DNA of 37,026 nt from CAVQCT01 sp964520865 (GTDB lineage Bacteria > Zixibacteria > MSB-5A5 > GN15 > FEB-12). The DNA lies in NCBI GenBank assembly GCA_964520865.1, contig CAZFOY010000037.1:1-37026 (forward strand), written 5' to 3'. Shown in pieces: positions 7,023 to 16,646 of this stretch; position 1 is the first letter of the stretch, and the number at the start of each line of letters is the position of its first letter. Position numbers and translations under genes: made by a program. A model generated the notes under the pieces. The model made no database searches, was not told where the DNA came from, and saw only the letters and a program-made list of their open reading frames with translations.

Positions 7023-9155
7023 ATGTCACATAAAGTAGAACTTGAACTCGGCGGCCGCATGCTGGTAATCGAAAGCGGTAGGCTGGCCAAGCAGGCCAAC
7101 GGCGCGGTCACGGTTCGTTACGGCGATTCCATGGTCGTGTCGACCGTCTGCGCCTCGAAGGAGCCCAAAGAAGGACAGGATTTCTTCCCGCTGACAGTCG
7201 AGTACCGCGAGAAGTCGTACGCGGCAGGGAAAATCCCCGGCGGCTTCTTCAAACGCGAAGGACGCCCCTCGGAGAAGGAAATCCTCTCCGCCCGTATTAT
7301 CGACCGTCCGATCAGACCGCTCTTTCCCGATGACTTCAAAGGGGAGACCCAGTGTATCTCCTACGTCGTCAGCCACGATCAGAAGAACGATACCGACATT
7401 CTCGCTCTCATCGGTACTGCTTCGGCGATTGCCGTGTCGGATGTCCCGATTCAGAAGACTATCGCGGGCGCCCGGGTTGGCCGCATTGACGGCCAGTTGG
7501 TTATCAATCCGACAATTGACCAGATGGAAGACAGTGATATTTATATCACGATGGCCGGTTCGGCCGACGCGATCGCAATGGTCGAGGGTGGCGGACGGGA
7601 AATTCTCGAAGCTGATATGATCGAGGCCCTGACTTTCGGTCACGAACACATCAAACAGATCGTCGCGAAGATCGACGAGCTTCGCTCGATGTGCGGCAAG
7701 GAGAAATTCGAGTACACGCCGGTAGCTGTTGACGAGACGCTGACGGCGAAAGTTACCGAATTGGTCGGAACCCGGCTCAACGAATACAATCGCATAGCCG
7801 ACAAAGATACTCGTTGCACCTCGAAAGAGGATATGAAGAAAGAAATCCTCGAGGCCCTCGCCGAGGAATTTCCGGAGAGCGAAGGCGCGATCAAGAATGT
7901 CATCCATGATCTCGACTCAGATTCTATGCGCCGTATGGTGCTCGATGAAAAGAAGCGTATCGACGGCCGCAATCCCGACGATATCCGGGATATCTCCTGC
8001 GAAGTCAGCTTCCTTCCGCGTGCCCACGGTTCAGCCGTGTTCACCCGCGGACAGACTCAGGCCCTGGTTGCAGTAACGCTCGGTACCAAGATGGACGAAC
8101 AGCGGCTGGACGAACTTGAAGGCGAGTCGACCAAGAGCTATATGCTTCACTATAATTTCCCGCCGTTCTCTACCGGTGAGACCAAGCCGATCCGCGGGAC
8201 CTCCCGTCGTGAAATCGGTCACGGTGCCCTGGCGGAGAGAGCGTTGTTCCCGGTCATACCGACCGAGACAAGCTTCCCGTATACGCTTCGCGTCGTGTCC
8301 GACATCATGGAGTCGAACGGTTCGTCATCGATGGCTTCTGTCTGCGGCGGATCTCTTGCGTTGATGGATGCCGGTGTGCCGACCAAGTCGGCGGTCGCAG
8401 GCATCGCCATGGGACTCATCAAAGAGAACGACAACGTCGTGATCCTGACTGACATCCTCGGTGATGAAGATCATTTCGGCGATATGGACTTCAAAGTGAC
8501 CGGGACCTCCGAAGGTGTGACGGCTATTCAGATGGACATCAAGATTGCCGGCCTGGATATCGAGATTATGCGAGTTGCGCTGGACAAAGCCCGCAATGCA
8601 CGCTTGAAAATTCTCGACATCATGCAGGCGACAATTCCGAAACATCGCGATCAACTCTCCGAGTACGCTCCACGAATTATTACCATCAAGATCAACCCGT
8701 CGAAGATCGGCGAGGTGATTGGCCCCGGTGGTAAGATTATTCGCGGAATTATCGAAGAGACCGGGTGCAAGATCGACATTGACGACGACGGTACGGTGTT
8801 AATCGCCACTACCGATGCCGCGGCCGGCCAGCGTGCTAAAGAGCGGATCGAAGCGATTGTCGAAGAAGCAGAGATCGGAAAAGTCTACGACGGCACCGTC
8901 CGGCGTGTGACCAATTTCGGCGCCTTTGTCGAGATCATCCCGGGAACCGACGGACTCGTGCATATCTCGGAACTTGACACCAGTCGGGTGAACCGGGTCG
9001 AAGATATTTGTCGGGTCGGCGATCGTTTGAAGGTCAAAGTGATCGACATCGACGGCGACGGCAAGATCCGTTTGTCCCGGAAAGTGTTGCTCACCGGAAA
9101 CGGCGATTCTTCCTCGCGGAAGGACGAGCGGGAAGGAAAAGCGAGACAGCGCTGA
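7023..9155 (+). CDS. pnp: Polyribonucleotide nucleotidyltransferase (PNPase)
   Basis: PNPase degrades RNA 3' to 5' with phosphate and can run in reverse to add tails. The 710-residue protein has the full architecture: a first RNase PH domain (LELGGRMLVIESGRLAKQA, GGFFKREGRPSEKEIL), an alpha-helical linker, and a second, catalytic RNase PH domain with HYNFPPFSTGE and DILGDEDHFGDMDFKVTGT. A KH domain with GPGGK at 567-571 and an S1 domain (GTVRRVTNFGAFVEI) close it. A short Lys/Arg-rich tail follows. AGGAG at 7006-7010 is about 12 nt upstream of the ATG. The gene stop overlaps the start of the M16 peptidase by one base (TGATG). Confidence 0.98.
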   Translation: MSHKVELELGGRMLVIESGRLAKQANGAVTVRYGDSMVVSTVCASKEPKEGQDFFPLTVEYREKSYAAGKIPGGFFKREGRPSEKEILSARIIDRPIRPLFPDDFKGETQCISYVVSHDQKNDTDILALIGTASAIAVSDVPIQKTIAGARVGRIDGQLVINPTIDQMEDSDIYITMAGSADAIAMVEGGGREILEADMIEALTFGHEHIKQIVAKIDELRSMCGKEKFEYTPVAVDETLTAKVTELVGTRLNEYNRIADKDTRCTSKEDMKKEILEALAEEFPESEGAIKNVIHDLDSDSMRRMVLDEKKRIDGRNPDDIRDISCEVSFLPRAHGSAVFTRGQTQALVAVTLGTKMDEQRLDELEGESTKSYMLHYNFPPFSTGETKPIRGTSRREIGHGALAERALFPVIPTETSFPYTLRVVSDIMESNGSSSMASVCGGSLALMDAGVPTKSAVAGIAMGLIKENDNVVILTDILGDEDHFGDMDFKVTGTSEGVTAIQMDIKIAGLDIEIMRVALDKARNARLKILDIMQATIPKHRDQLSEYAPRIITIKINPSKIGEVIGPGGKIIRGIIEETGCKIDIDDDGTVLIATTDAAAGQRAKERIEAIVEEAEIGKVYDGTVRRVTNFGAFVEIIPGTDGLVHISELDTSRVNRVEDICRVGDRLKVKVIDIDGDGKIRLSRKVLLTGNGDSSSRKDEREGKARQR

Positions 9156-10435
9156 TGCCTCCTTCACGGAATTCCGGCGAAGCAGCGTTCCAGAAGACCG
9201 TTTTACCGAACGGATTGAGGGTACTGACTGAAGAGATTCCCTCGGTCCGTTCGATTTCTATCGGTGTATGGATCGATGTAGGCTCGCGGTGCGAAACGGC
9301 CGAGGAAAACGGCGTCTCGCACCTGATCGAGCACATGCTCTTCAAAGGGACCAAGACCCGCAATGCAAGGCAGATAGCCTCGGTCCTTGAGTCGGTCGGA
9401 GGATCGCTCAATGCGTTCACTTCGAAAGAGCAGACCTGCTACACGGCCCGGGTACTGGACGACTATCTTGATATCGCGGTCGATGTTCTTGCGGACCTTA
9501 CCTGCAACGCCACATTGACCCCGCTGAATCTTGCTCGCGAGAAGAAAGTCATCCTCGAAGAAATCCACGAAAGCGTGGAGACCCCGGCCGATCATATCCA
9601 CGACATCTTTGCCGAGACCTATTGGGGATCACATCCCCTCGGACGAACTATACTCGGGACGACAAAGGGAATTAGCTCGATGCCGCGGGCACGCATTCTT
9701 TCGTATCTCCGGAAGAATTATCGGGCCGGTTCGATTGTCATCTCTGCCGCCGGTTCGGTATCGCATCGAAAGCTGATCAAGCTCGTCAAAGAGAAATTTC
9801 GCTTTGCGGAGGGCAGTTCCGTGTCGTTTGAACCTGCCGCCCGGGTGCAGGACAAGAGATACACGGTCAAGGCGAACGACAACAACCAGATTCATGTCAG
9901 CCTCGGATTCCCCGGAGTCGAGTATGGTTCCGAGCAACGCATGGCTGCTCTGGTTGCGCATACATATCTCGGTGGTGGCATGTCTTCGGCGTTGTTCCAG
10001 AAGATCCGAGAAGAGAAGGGACTGGCTTATTCCGTATACACGTTCAACGATTTCTATCGGGATGCCGGCATTTTCGGCGCCTACATGGCGACCGACAAGA
10101 AGAACCTCCAGCAGTGCGTTGAGATCACGGTAAAGGTTCTCGAAGGATTGAAAAAAAGAAAGCTGTCCTCGTCCAAGATGGACACCACAAAAGCACAGGT
10201 CAAGGGGCACCTCACCCTGGCGATGGAGTCAACTGCCGGACGTCAGAATCGACTCGGTCGGACCGAGTTGATGCTCGGACGACACATCACGCTAAAAGAG
10301 ACTCTCAAAGTAATCGATCGGGTAACTGCGTCGGACATTGCAGATTTCGCCAACCGGTGTTTTGATCGTACTCAAATGGCCATAGCCGTCCTTGGACCGG
10401 CCCAGGCGAGCGCCATTAAGCATGTCGCCGGATGA
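9155..10435 (+). CDS. M16 family zinc peptidase (processing-peptidase/MlpA-like)
   Basis: M16 peptidases are zinc enzymes related to the mitochondrial processing peptidase; the bacterial short forms are usually soluble. The 426-residue protein carries the inverted zinc motif His56-x-x-Glu59-His60 (HLIEH) and the third ligand Glu136, exactly 76 residues after His60. LNAFTSKEQTCYTARVL follows the usual pattern. The second half has the inactive-lobe signature GFPGVEYGSEQ, YLGGGMSSALFQKIREEKGLAYSVY. The start is ATG 9155, sharing its A with the pnp stop; the open frame upstream of it is only the shadow of the pnp S1 domain. In B. subtilis an M16 gene (mlpA/ymxG) also sits just after pnpA, which supports a conserved but unclear link. 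Confidence 0.94.
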   Translation: MPPSRNSGEAAFQKTVLPNGLRVLTEEIPSVRSISIGVWIDVGSRCETAEENGVSHLIEHMLFKGTKTRNARQIASVLESVGGSLNAFTSKEQTCYTARVLDDYLDIAVDVLADLTCNATLTPLNLAREKKVILEEIHESVETPADHIHDIFAETYWGSHPLGRTILGTTKGISSMPRARILSYLRKNYRAGSIVISAAGSVSHRKLIKLVKEKFRFAEGSSVSFEPAARVQDKRYTVKANDNNQIHVSLGFPGVEYGSEQRMAALVAHTYLGGGMSSALFQKIREEKGLAYSVYTFNDFYRDAGIFGAYMATDKKNLQQCVEITVKVLEGLKKRKLSSSKMDTTKAQVKGHLTLAMESTAGRQNRLGRTELMLGRHITLKETLKVIDRVTASDIADFANRCFDRTQMAIAVLGPAQASAIKHVAG

Positions 10436-11249
10436 TTCCGACAACAGATCCGATCTGACCGCGGCGCCTGGGCAGGTGCTGGCTTTCCATAAACTTCTCG
10501 ACAGGTTCAGCTACGGCTCCACCAATTACTCACCTCGCCGATTTGTCCGGTTGATTGAAAGATTGGTCAAGGCGGGGTTCTGTTTGAATGCCTCCGATCA
10601 AGCCAGTTCCGACAAACGCCTGCTCTTTACCTTTGACGATGGCTACGAACATCTTGCTGACGTTCTTCCGCCCCTCATGGACAAGTTTGCTTTGCGGCCC
10701 GTGATCTTTGTGCCGACGGCCAATATTGGAAAAGACAATGCCTGGGACTACAGCCACTGGTTTCAGAGCACACCGCATCTTGACCGGAGTCAGATTCAGG
10801 AGCTCAGCAAGCTCGGTGCGATGTTTGGCAGTCACGGGCACAGCCACCGGTCACTAACCGGACTCAGTGACGGCGCCTTGAAAGACGAGCTCGAACGGTC
10901 AAAGGCCATGCTGGAAGATATCTGCGGAATTGAGGTCACATCGCTGAGTTACCCTTTCGGCAAAGTAGACCAGCGGGTTCGGGAGACTGCTGCAGAGGTG
11001 GGGTATAGATTCGGATACACAATGAAATTTCCATCGAGGTCTGACTCGCCGCTTGCCCGCGGGCGTTTCGCCGTCTACGGCTTCGATAGCAGCTTCACGA
11101 TCCTTCAGCGGCTCAACCGCGGGCCGCTGTACCCGATCGAAAAGGCAAAAGCCGCCTTCGTGAACTTCCTGTCCGGCGGGACCGTCCTCCTCCATCGAAT
11201 AAGCGGCAGGGGAGAGGGCGAAGATTCCTCAATCCCCACGTCCCGGTAA
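10422..11249 (+). CDS. NodB-type polysaccharide deacetylase
   Basis: This is a predicted carbohydrate esterase 4 enzyme that removes acetyl groups from a polysaccharide, possibly peptidoglycan or an exopolysaccharide. The 275-residue protein shows motif 1 TFDDGYEH with Asp72-Asp73, motif 2 SHGHSHRSL with His138 and His142 as metal ligands, and motif 3 SYPFG near 177-180. No signal peptide is evident from ATG 10422, so a cytoplasmic or nonclassically placed enzyme is possible. A TTG at 10392 would add ten residues. The start lies 14 bp inside the M16 gene. B. subtilis carries a deacetylase-like gene (ylxY) together with mlpA after pnpA. Substrate is not predictable. Confidence 0.88.
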   Translation: MSPDDSDNRSDLTAAPGQVLAFHKLLDRFSYGSTNYSPRRFVRLIERLVKAGFCLNASDQASSDKRLLFTFDDGYEHLADVLPPLMDKFALRPVIFVPTANIGKDNAWDYSHWFQSTPHLDRSQIQELSKLGAMFGSHGHSHRSLTGLSDGALKDELERSKAMLEDICGIEVTSLSYPFGKVDQRVRETAAEVGYRFGYTMKFPSRSDSPLARGRFAVYGFDSSFTILQRLNRGPLYPIEKAKAAFVNFLSGGTVLLHRISGRGEGEDSSIPTSR

Positions 11250-11320
11250 AAGCCTTGCATTTGCTCTTCCTTTTTGCTACTTTTTTTGCTCATACATAAC
11301 GATGACAAGGTGTTGCGAAA

Positions 11321-13810
11321 ATGGAAGTAAAGCTCGACAGATACAATTTCAAAGAAATCGAATCCCGGTGGCAAAAGACCTGGGATGAAACCGGATTATT
11401 CCGCGCTCCGGAAATGCCCTCGCACGACAACAAGTTCTATATGCTCGTGATGTTTGCTTATCCTTCGGGCGATATCCACATGGGCCATTTCCGAAACTAC
11501 ATCATCGGCGACGCCGTCGCGAGACGACAAATGATGCTGGGCAAAGCGGTGCTTCATCCGTTCGGTTGGGACGCTTTCGGCCTGCCCGCCGAGCGCGCCG
11601 CTATCAAACGGCATATTCACCCGCAGGAGTGGACCTTGCAGAATATAGCTCAATCGCGAGCAACCCTTCAAAAAGTTGGGATCTCGTTTGACTGGAGCCG
11701 CGAGGTTACTTCGTGCCTGCCGGATTACTACAAATGGACCCAGTGGATGTTTGTTGAGCTGTTCAAGAAGGGCCTCGCCTATCGCAAACGCGGATTTGTT
11801 AACTGGTGCCCCGAAGACAAGACGGTATTGGCTAACGAACAGGTCAAAGACGGCAAGTGCGAGCGATGCGGTACTGAAGTTGTCAAGAAAGAACAGGTAC
11901 AGTGGTACTTCAAGATTACCGACTACGCCGATCGGCTGATCGATGATCTGGATGACCTCCCGGACTGGCCGGACAACGTGAAGACGATGCAGAAAGAATG
12001 GATTGGTCGGTCGTATGGTGCGGAGATCGACTTCACGATCGAAGAAACCGGCGAAAAGCTCCCGGTCTTTACCACTCGCCCGGATACGATTTTCGGCGTC
12101 ACTTTTATGGCGATCGCACCCGAGGCAGAAATTCTGGGTCATCTTGAGCTCTCCGGCGACGAAAAGAAGCGTGTCGACGAATACCGAAAACAAGCCTTGA
12201 GCAGAAGCGATATCGAGCGGGCCGCGGTAACCGATGAAAAAGACGGTGTGTTCACCGGCAAGTACGCGATAAACCCATTCAACGGTGAGAAGGTTCAGCT
12301 TTGGGTAGCAGACTATGTCCTGGCGGGGTATGGCACCGGTGCCGTTATGGGCGTCCCGGCACACGACACTCGGGACTTCGCATTCGCCAAAAAGTACGAC
12401 ATTCCGATTAAAGTGGTAATTCACCCGGATAAGCATACCAGGCTGAATGTCAATGAGATGGACGACGCTTATACCGAGTATGGCCCGATGGTGAACTCAG
12501 GTGAATTCGACGGTCTGTCCGGAGCAGAAGCTATCAAGAAAGTGACCGAGGCAGCTGAAGCGAAGGGCTTCGGGCGAGAGAAAGTAAACTATAAGCTAAA
12601 GGATTGGTCGATCTCGCGTCAGCGTTACTGGGGTTGTCCCATTCCGATAATTCACTGCGAGAAATGCGGCGAAGTGGCGGTCGAGGAGAAAGATCTGCCA
12701 GTGCTTCTGCCCAAGGTGGAAAACTACACTCCGAAGGGAAGGTCTCCACTGGCCGACGTTCCGGAATATATGCATGTCAAATGTCCGAAGTGCGGGGGAG
12801 AGGCCGAACGGGACCCGGACACGATGGATACGTTCGTGTGCTCGTCGTGGTACTTTCTGAGATACGTTGATCCCCACAATGACAAGGAGCCGTTCGACAA
12901 GAAGAAGGCGGCTGCCTGGATGCCGATCAATTTGTATATCGGAGGGATTACCCACGCTACCGGTCACCTGATCTATTTCCGATTCTTCCACAAATTCCTG
13001 CAGGATATCGGCTGGGTGAACACTCCGGAGCCGGCCACGAAGCTGTTTAACCACGGTATGGTGATGGACGCCAAAGGCGAAGTAATGTCAAAGTCACTCG
13101 GGAATGTCGTGTCTCCGATCGATCTGATGGCTACTCGAGGAGTCGATGTCAGCCGGTTGGCCATGTATTTCACGGCGCCTTCGGAAAAAGAAGTGCTCTG
13201 GAGCGACGAAAGCATAACCGGAGTCGAGAAGTTTGTGCTTAACAAGTTCTATCCATTGCACGCTGGTTTGCGTGACGCTAAGCCGGACTTAAAGCAATAC
13301 TTTAAGCGATCCGACCTCAGCGACGCTGAGTGGACATTATACATCAAGCTGAACCAGACAATCAGGAAAGTGTCCGAATCGATCGACCGTCTTCAGTTTA
13401 ATACCGCAATCGCGGCCTTGATGGAACTCGTTCGTGATTACGATTCAGCGGCCGTGAAAAACGATCGGTTCAATGATTATCTGATCCTGAAGGCGGTTCA
13501 GTTGATTGCGCCGATGACGCCGCATCTGTCGGAGGAAATCTGGAGCCTGGCCGGTAATACTGACTCAATATTCAAGTCGCATTGGCCGGAGTTTGATCCG
13601 GAGGCGGTCACGGCGGATACGATTGAGATTGCCGTCCAGGTGAACGGAAAACTACGCGACTCAGTTCAAGTCCCGGTTGACGCCGATCAGAGTCAGGTTG
13701 AGCAGGAGGCCGGAAAGAGCGCCCGGGTCAGCAGCTTTCTGGAAGGCAAGACGGTCGTTAAGAAGATCTATGTGCCCGGTCGAATCCTTAATATTGTCGT
13801 AAAGGGATAA
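11321..13810 (+). CDS. leuS: Leucyl-tRNA synthetase
   Basis: LeuRS charges tRNA-Leu. The 829-residue protein has the class I HIGH motif as His53-Met-Gly-His56 (PSGDIHMGHFRNYIIGD). A zinc-binding insertion contains NWCPEDKTVLANEQ and CERCG, and the editing domain (CP1) includes TTRPDTIFGVTFMAIAPE and YGTGAVMGVPAHDTRD. The second Cys cluster is HCEKCGE...CPKCGGE. The KMSKS loop reads VMSKS at about 588-592; the first lysine is replaced but the catalytic Lys591 is kept. The anticodon-binding domain and the C-terminal domain ending in GRILNIVVKG are bacterial type. AAGG at 11307-11310 is 10 nt from the ATG. The gene is 71 bp after the deacetylase, so it may have its own promoter. Confidence 0.97.
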   Translation: MEVKLDRYNFKEIESRWQKTWDETGLFRAPEMPSHDNKFYMLVMFAYPSGDIHMGHFRNYIIGDAVARRQMMLGKAVLHPFGWDAFGLPAERAAIKRHIHPQEWTLQNIAQSRATLQKVGISFDWSREVTSCLPDYYKWTQWMFVELFKKGLAYRKRGFVNWCPEDKTVLANEQVKDGKCERCGTEVVKKEQVQWYFKITDYADRLIDDLDDLPDWPDNVKTMQKEWIGRSYGAEIDFTIEETGEKLPVFTTRPDTIFGVTFMAIAPEAEILGHLELSGDEKKRVDEYRKQALSRSDIERAAVTDEKDGVFTGKYAINPFNGEKVQLWVADYVLAGYGTGAVMGVPAHDTRDFAFAKKYDIPIKVVIHPDKHTRLNVNEMDDAYTEYGPMVNSGEFDGLSGAEAIKKVTEAAEAKGFGREKVNYKLKDWSISRQRYWGCPIPIIHCEKCGEVAVEEKDLPVLLPKVENYTPKGRSPLADVPEYMHVKCPKCGGEAERDPDTMDTFVCSSWYFLRYVDPHNDKEPFDKKKAAAWMPINLYIGGITHATGHLIYFRFFHKFLQDIGWVNTPEPATKLFNHGMVMDAKGEVMSKSLGNVVSPIDLMATRGVDVSRLAMYFTAPSEKEVLWSDESITGVEKFVLNKFYPLHAGLRDAKPDLKQYFKRSDLSDAEWTLYIKLNQTIRKVSESIDRLQFNTAIAALMELVRDYDSAAVKNDRFNDYLILKAVQLIAPMTPHLSEEIWSLAGNTDSIFKSHWPEFDPEAVTADTIEIAVQVNGKLRDSVQVPVDADQSQVEQEAGKSARVSSFLEGKTVVKKIYVPGRILNIVVKG

Positions 13811-13873
13811 GCGTTGGCGACGATGGCTCAGTCGTCTCGCCGGGATGCCGATGAAACGATGTAGCGAATTGAT

Positions 13874-13901
13874 TTGAGTCGTAGTTGGAAGTTAACATAA
13901 T
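13874..13901 (+). promoter_or_regulatory. Candidate sigma70 promoter for the GT2 gene
   Basis: TTGAGT (13874-13879), a 16-bp spacer and CATAAT (13896-13901) give four and five matches of six to the housekeeping consensus. The position is 30 bp before the glycosyltransferase start, in an A/T-rich stretch after the leuS stop. No experiment supports it. Confidence 0.4.
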
Positions 13902-13931
13902 ATATCTTATGGGACATTGTGATTGGTCTGA

Positions 13932-14621
13932 ATGAAGCTATCAATCGTTATTCCGGTATATAATGAGGTCTCCACTATCGAGGAGATTGTCCGGCGGGTA
14001 AAAGCCTCCCCGGTGGCCGATAAAGAGATTATTCTGGTCGACGACTTCTCCACCGATGGTACCCGTGACCTTCTCAAATCTGCTCTCGAGTCACAGGTTG
14101 ACAAGATAGTCTATCAGCCGAAGAACTCCGGCAAAGGCTTCGCCCTCAAGACCGGGTTCGCGCACGCTACGGGCGATATAGTCATCGTCCAGGACGCCGA
14201 TCTCGAGTATGATCCTAACGAGTATCCTCTCATTATCAGGCCGATCGCCGCTGACCAAGCTGATGTCGTTTACGGTTCCCGATTTCAGGGCGGCGGGCCC
14301 CATCGTGTCGTCTACTTCTGGCATTATATAGGCAACAAGCTGCTGACCTTGCTATCCAACATGTTCACCAATCTCAACCTTACCGACATGGAAACGTGCT
14401 ACAAGGCGTTCCGCCGTGATCTGATCCAGTCTATTAATATCGAAGAGAACCGGTTCGGATTCGAGCCGGAGATTACGGCGAAGATCGCGAAGCGTCGCGT
14501 GCGCGTATATGAGATTGGGATATCGTATTACGGCAGAACGTACGATGAAGGTAAAAAGATCGGCTGGCGGGACGGCATGAAGGCGGTTTGGTGTATCGTT
14601 AAGTACAATCTGTTCAGGTGA
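13932..14621 (+). CDS. Family 2 glycosyltransferase, polyprenyl-phosphate mannosyl/glucosyltransferase type
   Basis: This is a GT-A fold enzyme likely to move a sugar from a nucleotide sugar to a lipid carrier or glycan. The 229-residue protein opens with MKLSIVIPVYNEVSTIEEIV. It has the nucleotide-binding Asp37-Asp38 (ILVDDFSTDGT), NSGKGFALKTGFAHATGD, the metal-binding Asp88-Ala-Asp90 and the DMETCYKAFRRD segment common in dolichyl-phosphate mannosyltransferase-like proteins. GFEPEITAKIAKR and YYGRTYDEGKKIGWRDGMKA complete the family pattern. No C-terminal membrane segments are present. It ends 9 bp from the convergently transcribed epimerase gene; a shared role in surface sugar synthesis is plausible but inferred. 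Confidence 0.9.
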   Translation: MKLSIVIPVYNEVSTIEEIVRRVKASPVADKEIILVDDFSTDGTRDLLKSALESQVDKIVYQPKNSGKGFALKTGFAHATGDIVIVQDADLEYDPNEYPLIIRPIAADQADVVYGSRFQGGGPHRVVYFWHYIGNKLLTLLSNMFTNLNLTDMETCYKAFRRDLIQSINIEENRFGFEPEITAKIAKRRVRVYEIGISYYGRTYDEGKKIGWRDGMKAVWCIVKYNLFR

Positions 14622-14630
14622 AGTAACACT

Positions 14631-15605
14631 TTAAGCCCAGCCTCGGCGGGCCAGATCGCGCCGCTGAGCCTCATAGATCTTTCTCGGTTTGATAGCTTCC
14701 AGATACCATTCGATATTCAACCGAATCCCTTCTTCAAGCGATACTTTAGGTTGATATCCGAGCAGTTTTCGGGCCCGTCCGATATCAGCAACGAACGTCG
14801 AGATTTCCCCGGTCCGTTTCTTGCCGAGGCGGATTTGCGATTTCGACCCGAGGTCTTTGATAATAATTCGGGCGACATCGATAATTTTTGCCCCTTTGCC
14901 TGCCGTAATGTTCAGCGTGTTGGGCGCGACCCGGTCGAACTTCTTGACAATTCGCACCAGGCCATCGATCGCGTCATCCGTATAGGTGAAATCCAGTTTC
15001 TTTTCCTCACCGAAGATACTGATATCGCGATCGCGGCGGGCGTAGTAGATAAATAGTGGCACCGCCCGCTCGGAAACATCGAATCGCCCATATACGTTGG
15101 ACAGCCTCACGATCACCGGCTTGATGTCATAACATTCATGGTAAGCATGAATCAAAGATTCCGCGGCAAACTTCGAAGCTGTATAAGGAGACTTGATCCG
15201 GGTAACGTGGGTGGAGTCTTCCTTTCGCGGCCTCTGCCCCGGCGACTCGCCGTAGACCTCCCTCGACGAAGAAAAGACAAACCGCTTCACTCCGCGCTTG
15301 CGTGCAAACTCGAGTATGTTGTGAGTCATTACGTAGTTGTCGAGGGCCTTCTGCGGATCGACTACCAGGTCGTGAACCCGCGCATTCGAAGCGAGATGCA
15401 CGATAACGTCGGGGATCTGCCGAACTCGGAGCTTATCCAGCGGCTTACGGAGGTCGTGATAGACGGTAGCTTTCTCTATTCGTTTATCCCAGTAGGTCGG
15501 TTTGATGTCGAGCGGGATCGTACGGAAACCCTGCGCCGTCAACTCCTGCACCAGGGCAGTTCCGACGGTGCCTGAAGAACCGGTGACCATGACTGTTCGA
15601 ACCAT
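14631..15605 (-). CDS. NAD-dependent epimerase/dehydratase (extended SDR, GalE-like)
   Basis: Extended short-chain dehydrogenases of this type alter nucleotide sugars. The 324-residue protein has the Rossmann motif G9SSGTVG15 near its start and a catalytic Ser in FSSSREVYGE. The Tyr141-x-x-x-Lys145 pair appears in SPYTASK. VIVRLSNVYGR matches the substrate-domain pattern of UDP-glucose 4-epimerases and relatives. The C-terminal part has LGYQPKVSLEEGIRLNIEWY, typical of the group. AAGGA lies about 15 nt before the start on the minus strand, further than ideal. Exact substrate cannot be told. It is separated from the upstream carboxypeptidase gene by 125 bp and converges with the GT2 gene. Confidence 0.88.
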   Translation of the reverse strand: MVRTVMVTGSSGTVGTALVQELTAQGFRTIPLDIKPTYWDKRIEKATVYHDLRKPLDKLRVRQIPDVIVHLASNARVHDLVVDPQKALDNYVMTHNILEFARKRGVKRFVFSSSREVYGESPGQRPRKEDSTHVTRIKSPYTASKFAAESLIHAYHECYDIKPVIVRLSNVYGRFDVSERAVPLFIYYARRDRDISIFGEEKKLDFTYTDDAIDGLVRIVKKFDRVAPNTLNITAGKGAKIIDVARIIIKDLGSKSQIRLGKKRTGEISTFVADIGRARKLLGYQPKVSLEEGIRLNIEWYLEAIKPRKIYEAQRRDLARRGWA

Positions 15606-15730
15606 CGCTGTAATTCGATCCTTTCGATAGCCCTACGGCACCGTCAACGTGGATCGGTGGACCGTATGTTTGTGCTCAGAAATATCGGATAATATAAGGG
15701 ATAACCAAGAAAAACCTAACGGTAATTTTC

Positions 15731-16642
15731 TCAGATCTGTCGGTAACCCCAGTCGATAAGCTTGCGGGCAACACGGAAGCGGAGCCGGTCTCCCGGCACG
15801 CCGAGGACCACGAGCGTCAGCCTCTCCCCTGCCTTATTCTTCACCAGCGATGTCAGGCAGTAGTCGGCCGCTCTGATATATCCGGTCTTCCCGCTCAGGA
15901 CTTTGTACGGCGAGTAAATGAGCAGGTTGGTATTCGCGAGCTGGATGTAGGTCCGTTTTCGATTAGCTACCTTGACGCGCGCCCGCTTTGTGGAAGTTAT
16001 CTTCTTGATGAGAGGATATTCGTAGGCGTAGTGCAGAATCTTGGCGACCTCATGGGCGGTCGATACATTTCGCTTATCGAGTCCGGTCGGTTCGTAGAAG
16101 CAGCTGTTTTTCAACCCGAGCTGTTTGACTTTCCGGTTCATCTCTTTAGCAAAGTCCTCATACGTCCCGCTGGTTGCTCTTGCCAGAGCGCGGGCCGCCC
16201 GGTTGTCCGAATTCAGGAGTGCACAGTACATCAGATCAAGCACCGTAAATCGGTATCCGACCCGAAGGCGCGAGCGTGAGGATCGGTGAGCGTCCTGTTT
16301 CGTTATGCTGACTTCTTTGTTGAGATCGACATTGTTGTCAATCACGACCATTGCCGTAACCAGCTTGCTGATCGACGCGATCGGGCGGACTTCGTCCGCC
16401 CCCTTCGCGTACAGAACCTGTCCGTTGTCATAGTCGACGAGGATCGCCGCCTTGGTATTCAGATACGGCTTGCTGTCCGGCAGGTGGTCGAAATCGAAAT
16501 GATAGGTGTCGTTGTTCAGGGTAGCCGCGGCGGTAAGCGCTCCCGTGTCGGCCTCGAGGAAATAGACGGTATTCGCCGAGAAAAAGACGAAGGCGGCCAG
16601 GAACAGCAGAACTTTCGGCAATGTCGAGCGACGTACTATCAT
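15731..16642 (-). CDS. D-alanyl-D-alanine carboxypeptidase (S11 family, DacA-like)
   Basis: S11 enzymes trim the terminal D-Ala of peptidoglycan stem peptides in the periplasm. The 303-residue protein starts with a hydrophobic segment (about 10-28) that can act as signal peptide or anchor. The three active-site motifs are Ser90-Ile-Ser-Lys93, Ser145-Asp-Asn147 and Lys252-Thr-Gly254. The chain ends about 50 residues after KTG, so the extra C-terminal beta domain and amphipathic anchor of PBP5/6 are missing. It starts 4 bp after the NatB-like permease gene, so the exporter and the enzyme share a transcript. Whether they share a process is unknown. Family call is firm. Confidence 0.93.
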   Translation of the reverse strand: MIVRRSTLPKVLLFLAAFVFFSANTVYFLEADTGALTAAATLNNDTYHFDFDHLPDSKPYLNTKAAILVDYDNGQVLYAKGADEVRPIASISKLVTAMVVIDNNVDLNKEVSITKQDAHRSSRSRLRVGYRFTVLDLMYCALLNSDNRAARALARATSGTYEDFAKEMNRKVKQLGLKNSCFYEPTGLDKRNVSTAHEVAKILHYAYEYPLIKKITSTKRARVKVANRKRTYIQLANTNLLIYSPYKVLSGKTGYIRAADYCLTSLVKNKAGERLTLVVLGVPGDRLRFRVARKLIDWGYRQI

Positions 16643-16646
16643 TTGT

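Noticed and set aside
9008..9154. N-terminal extension of the M16 peptidase frame
   Set aside because: It is the shadow of the S1 domain of pnp; the ATG at 9155 fits the family start.
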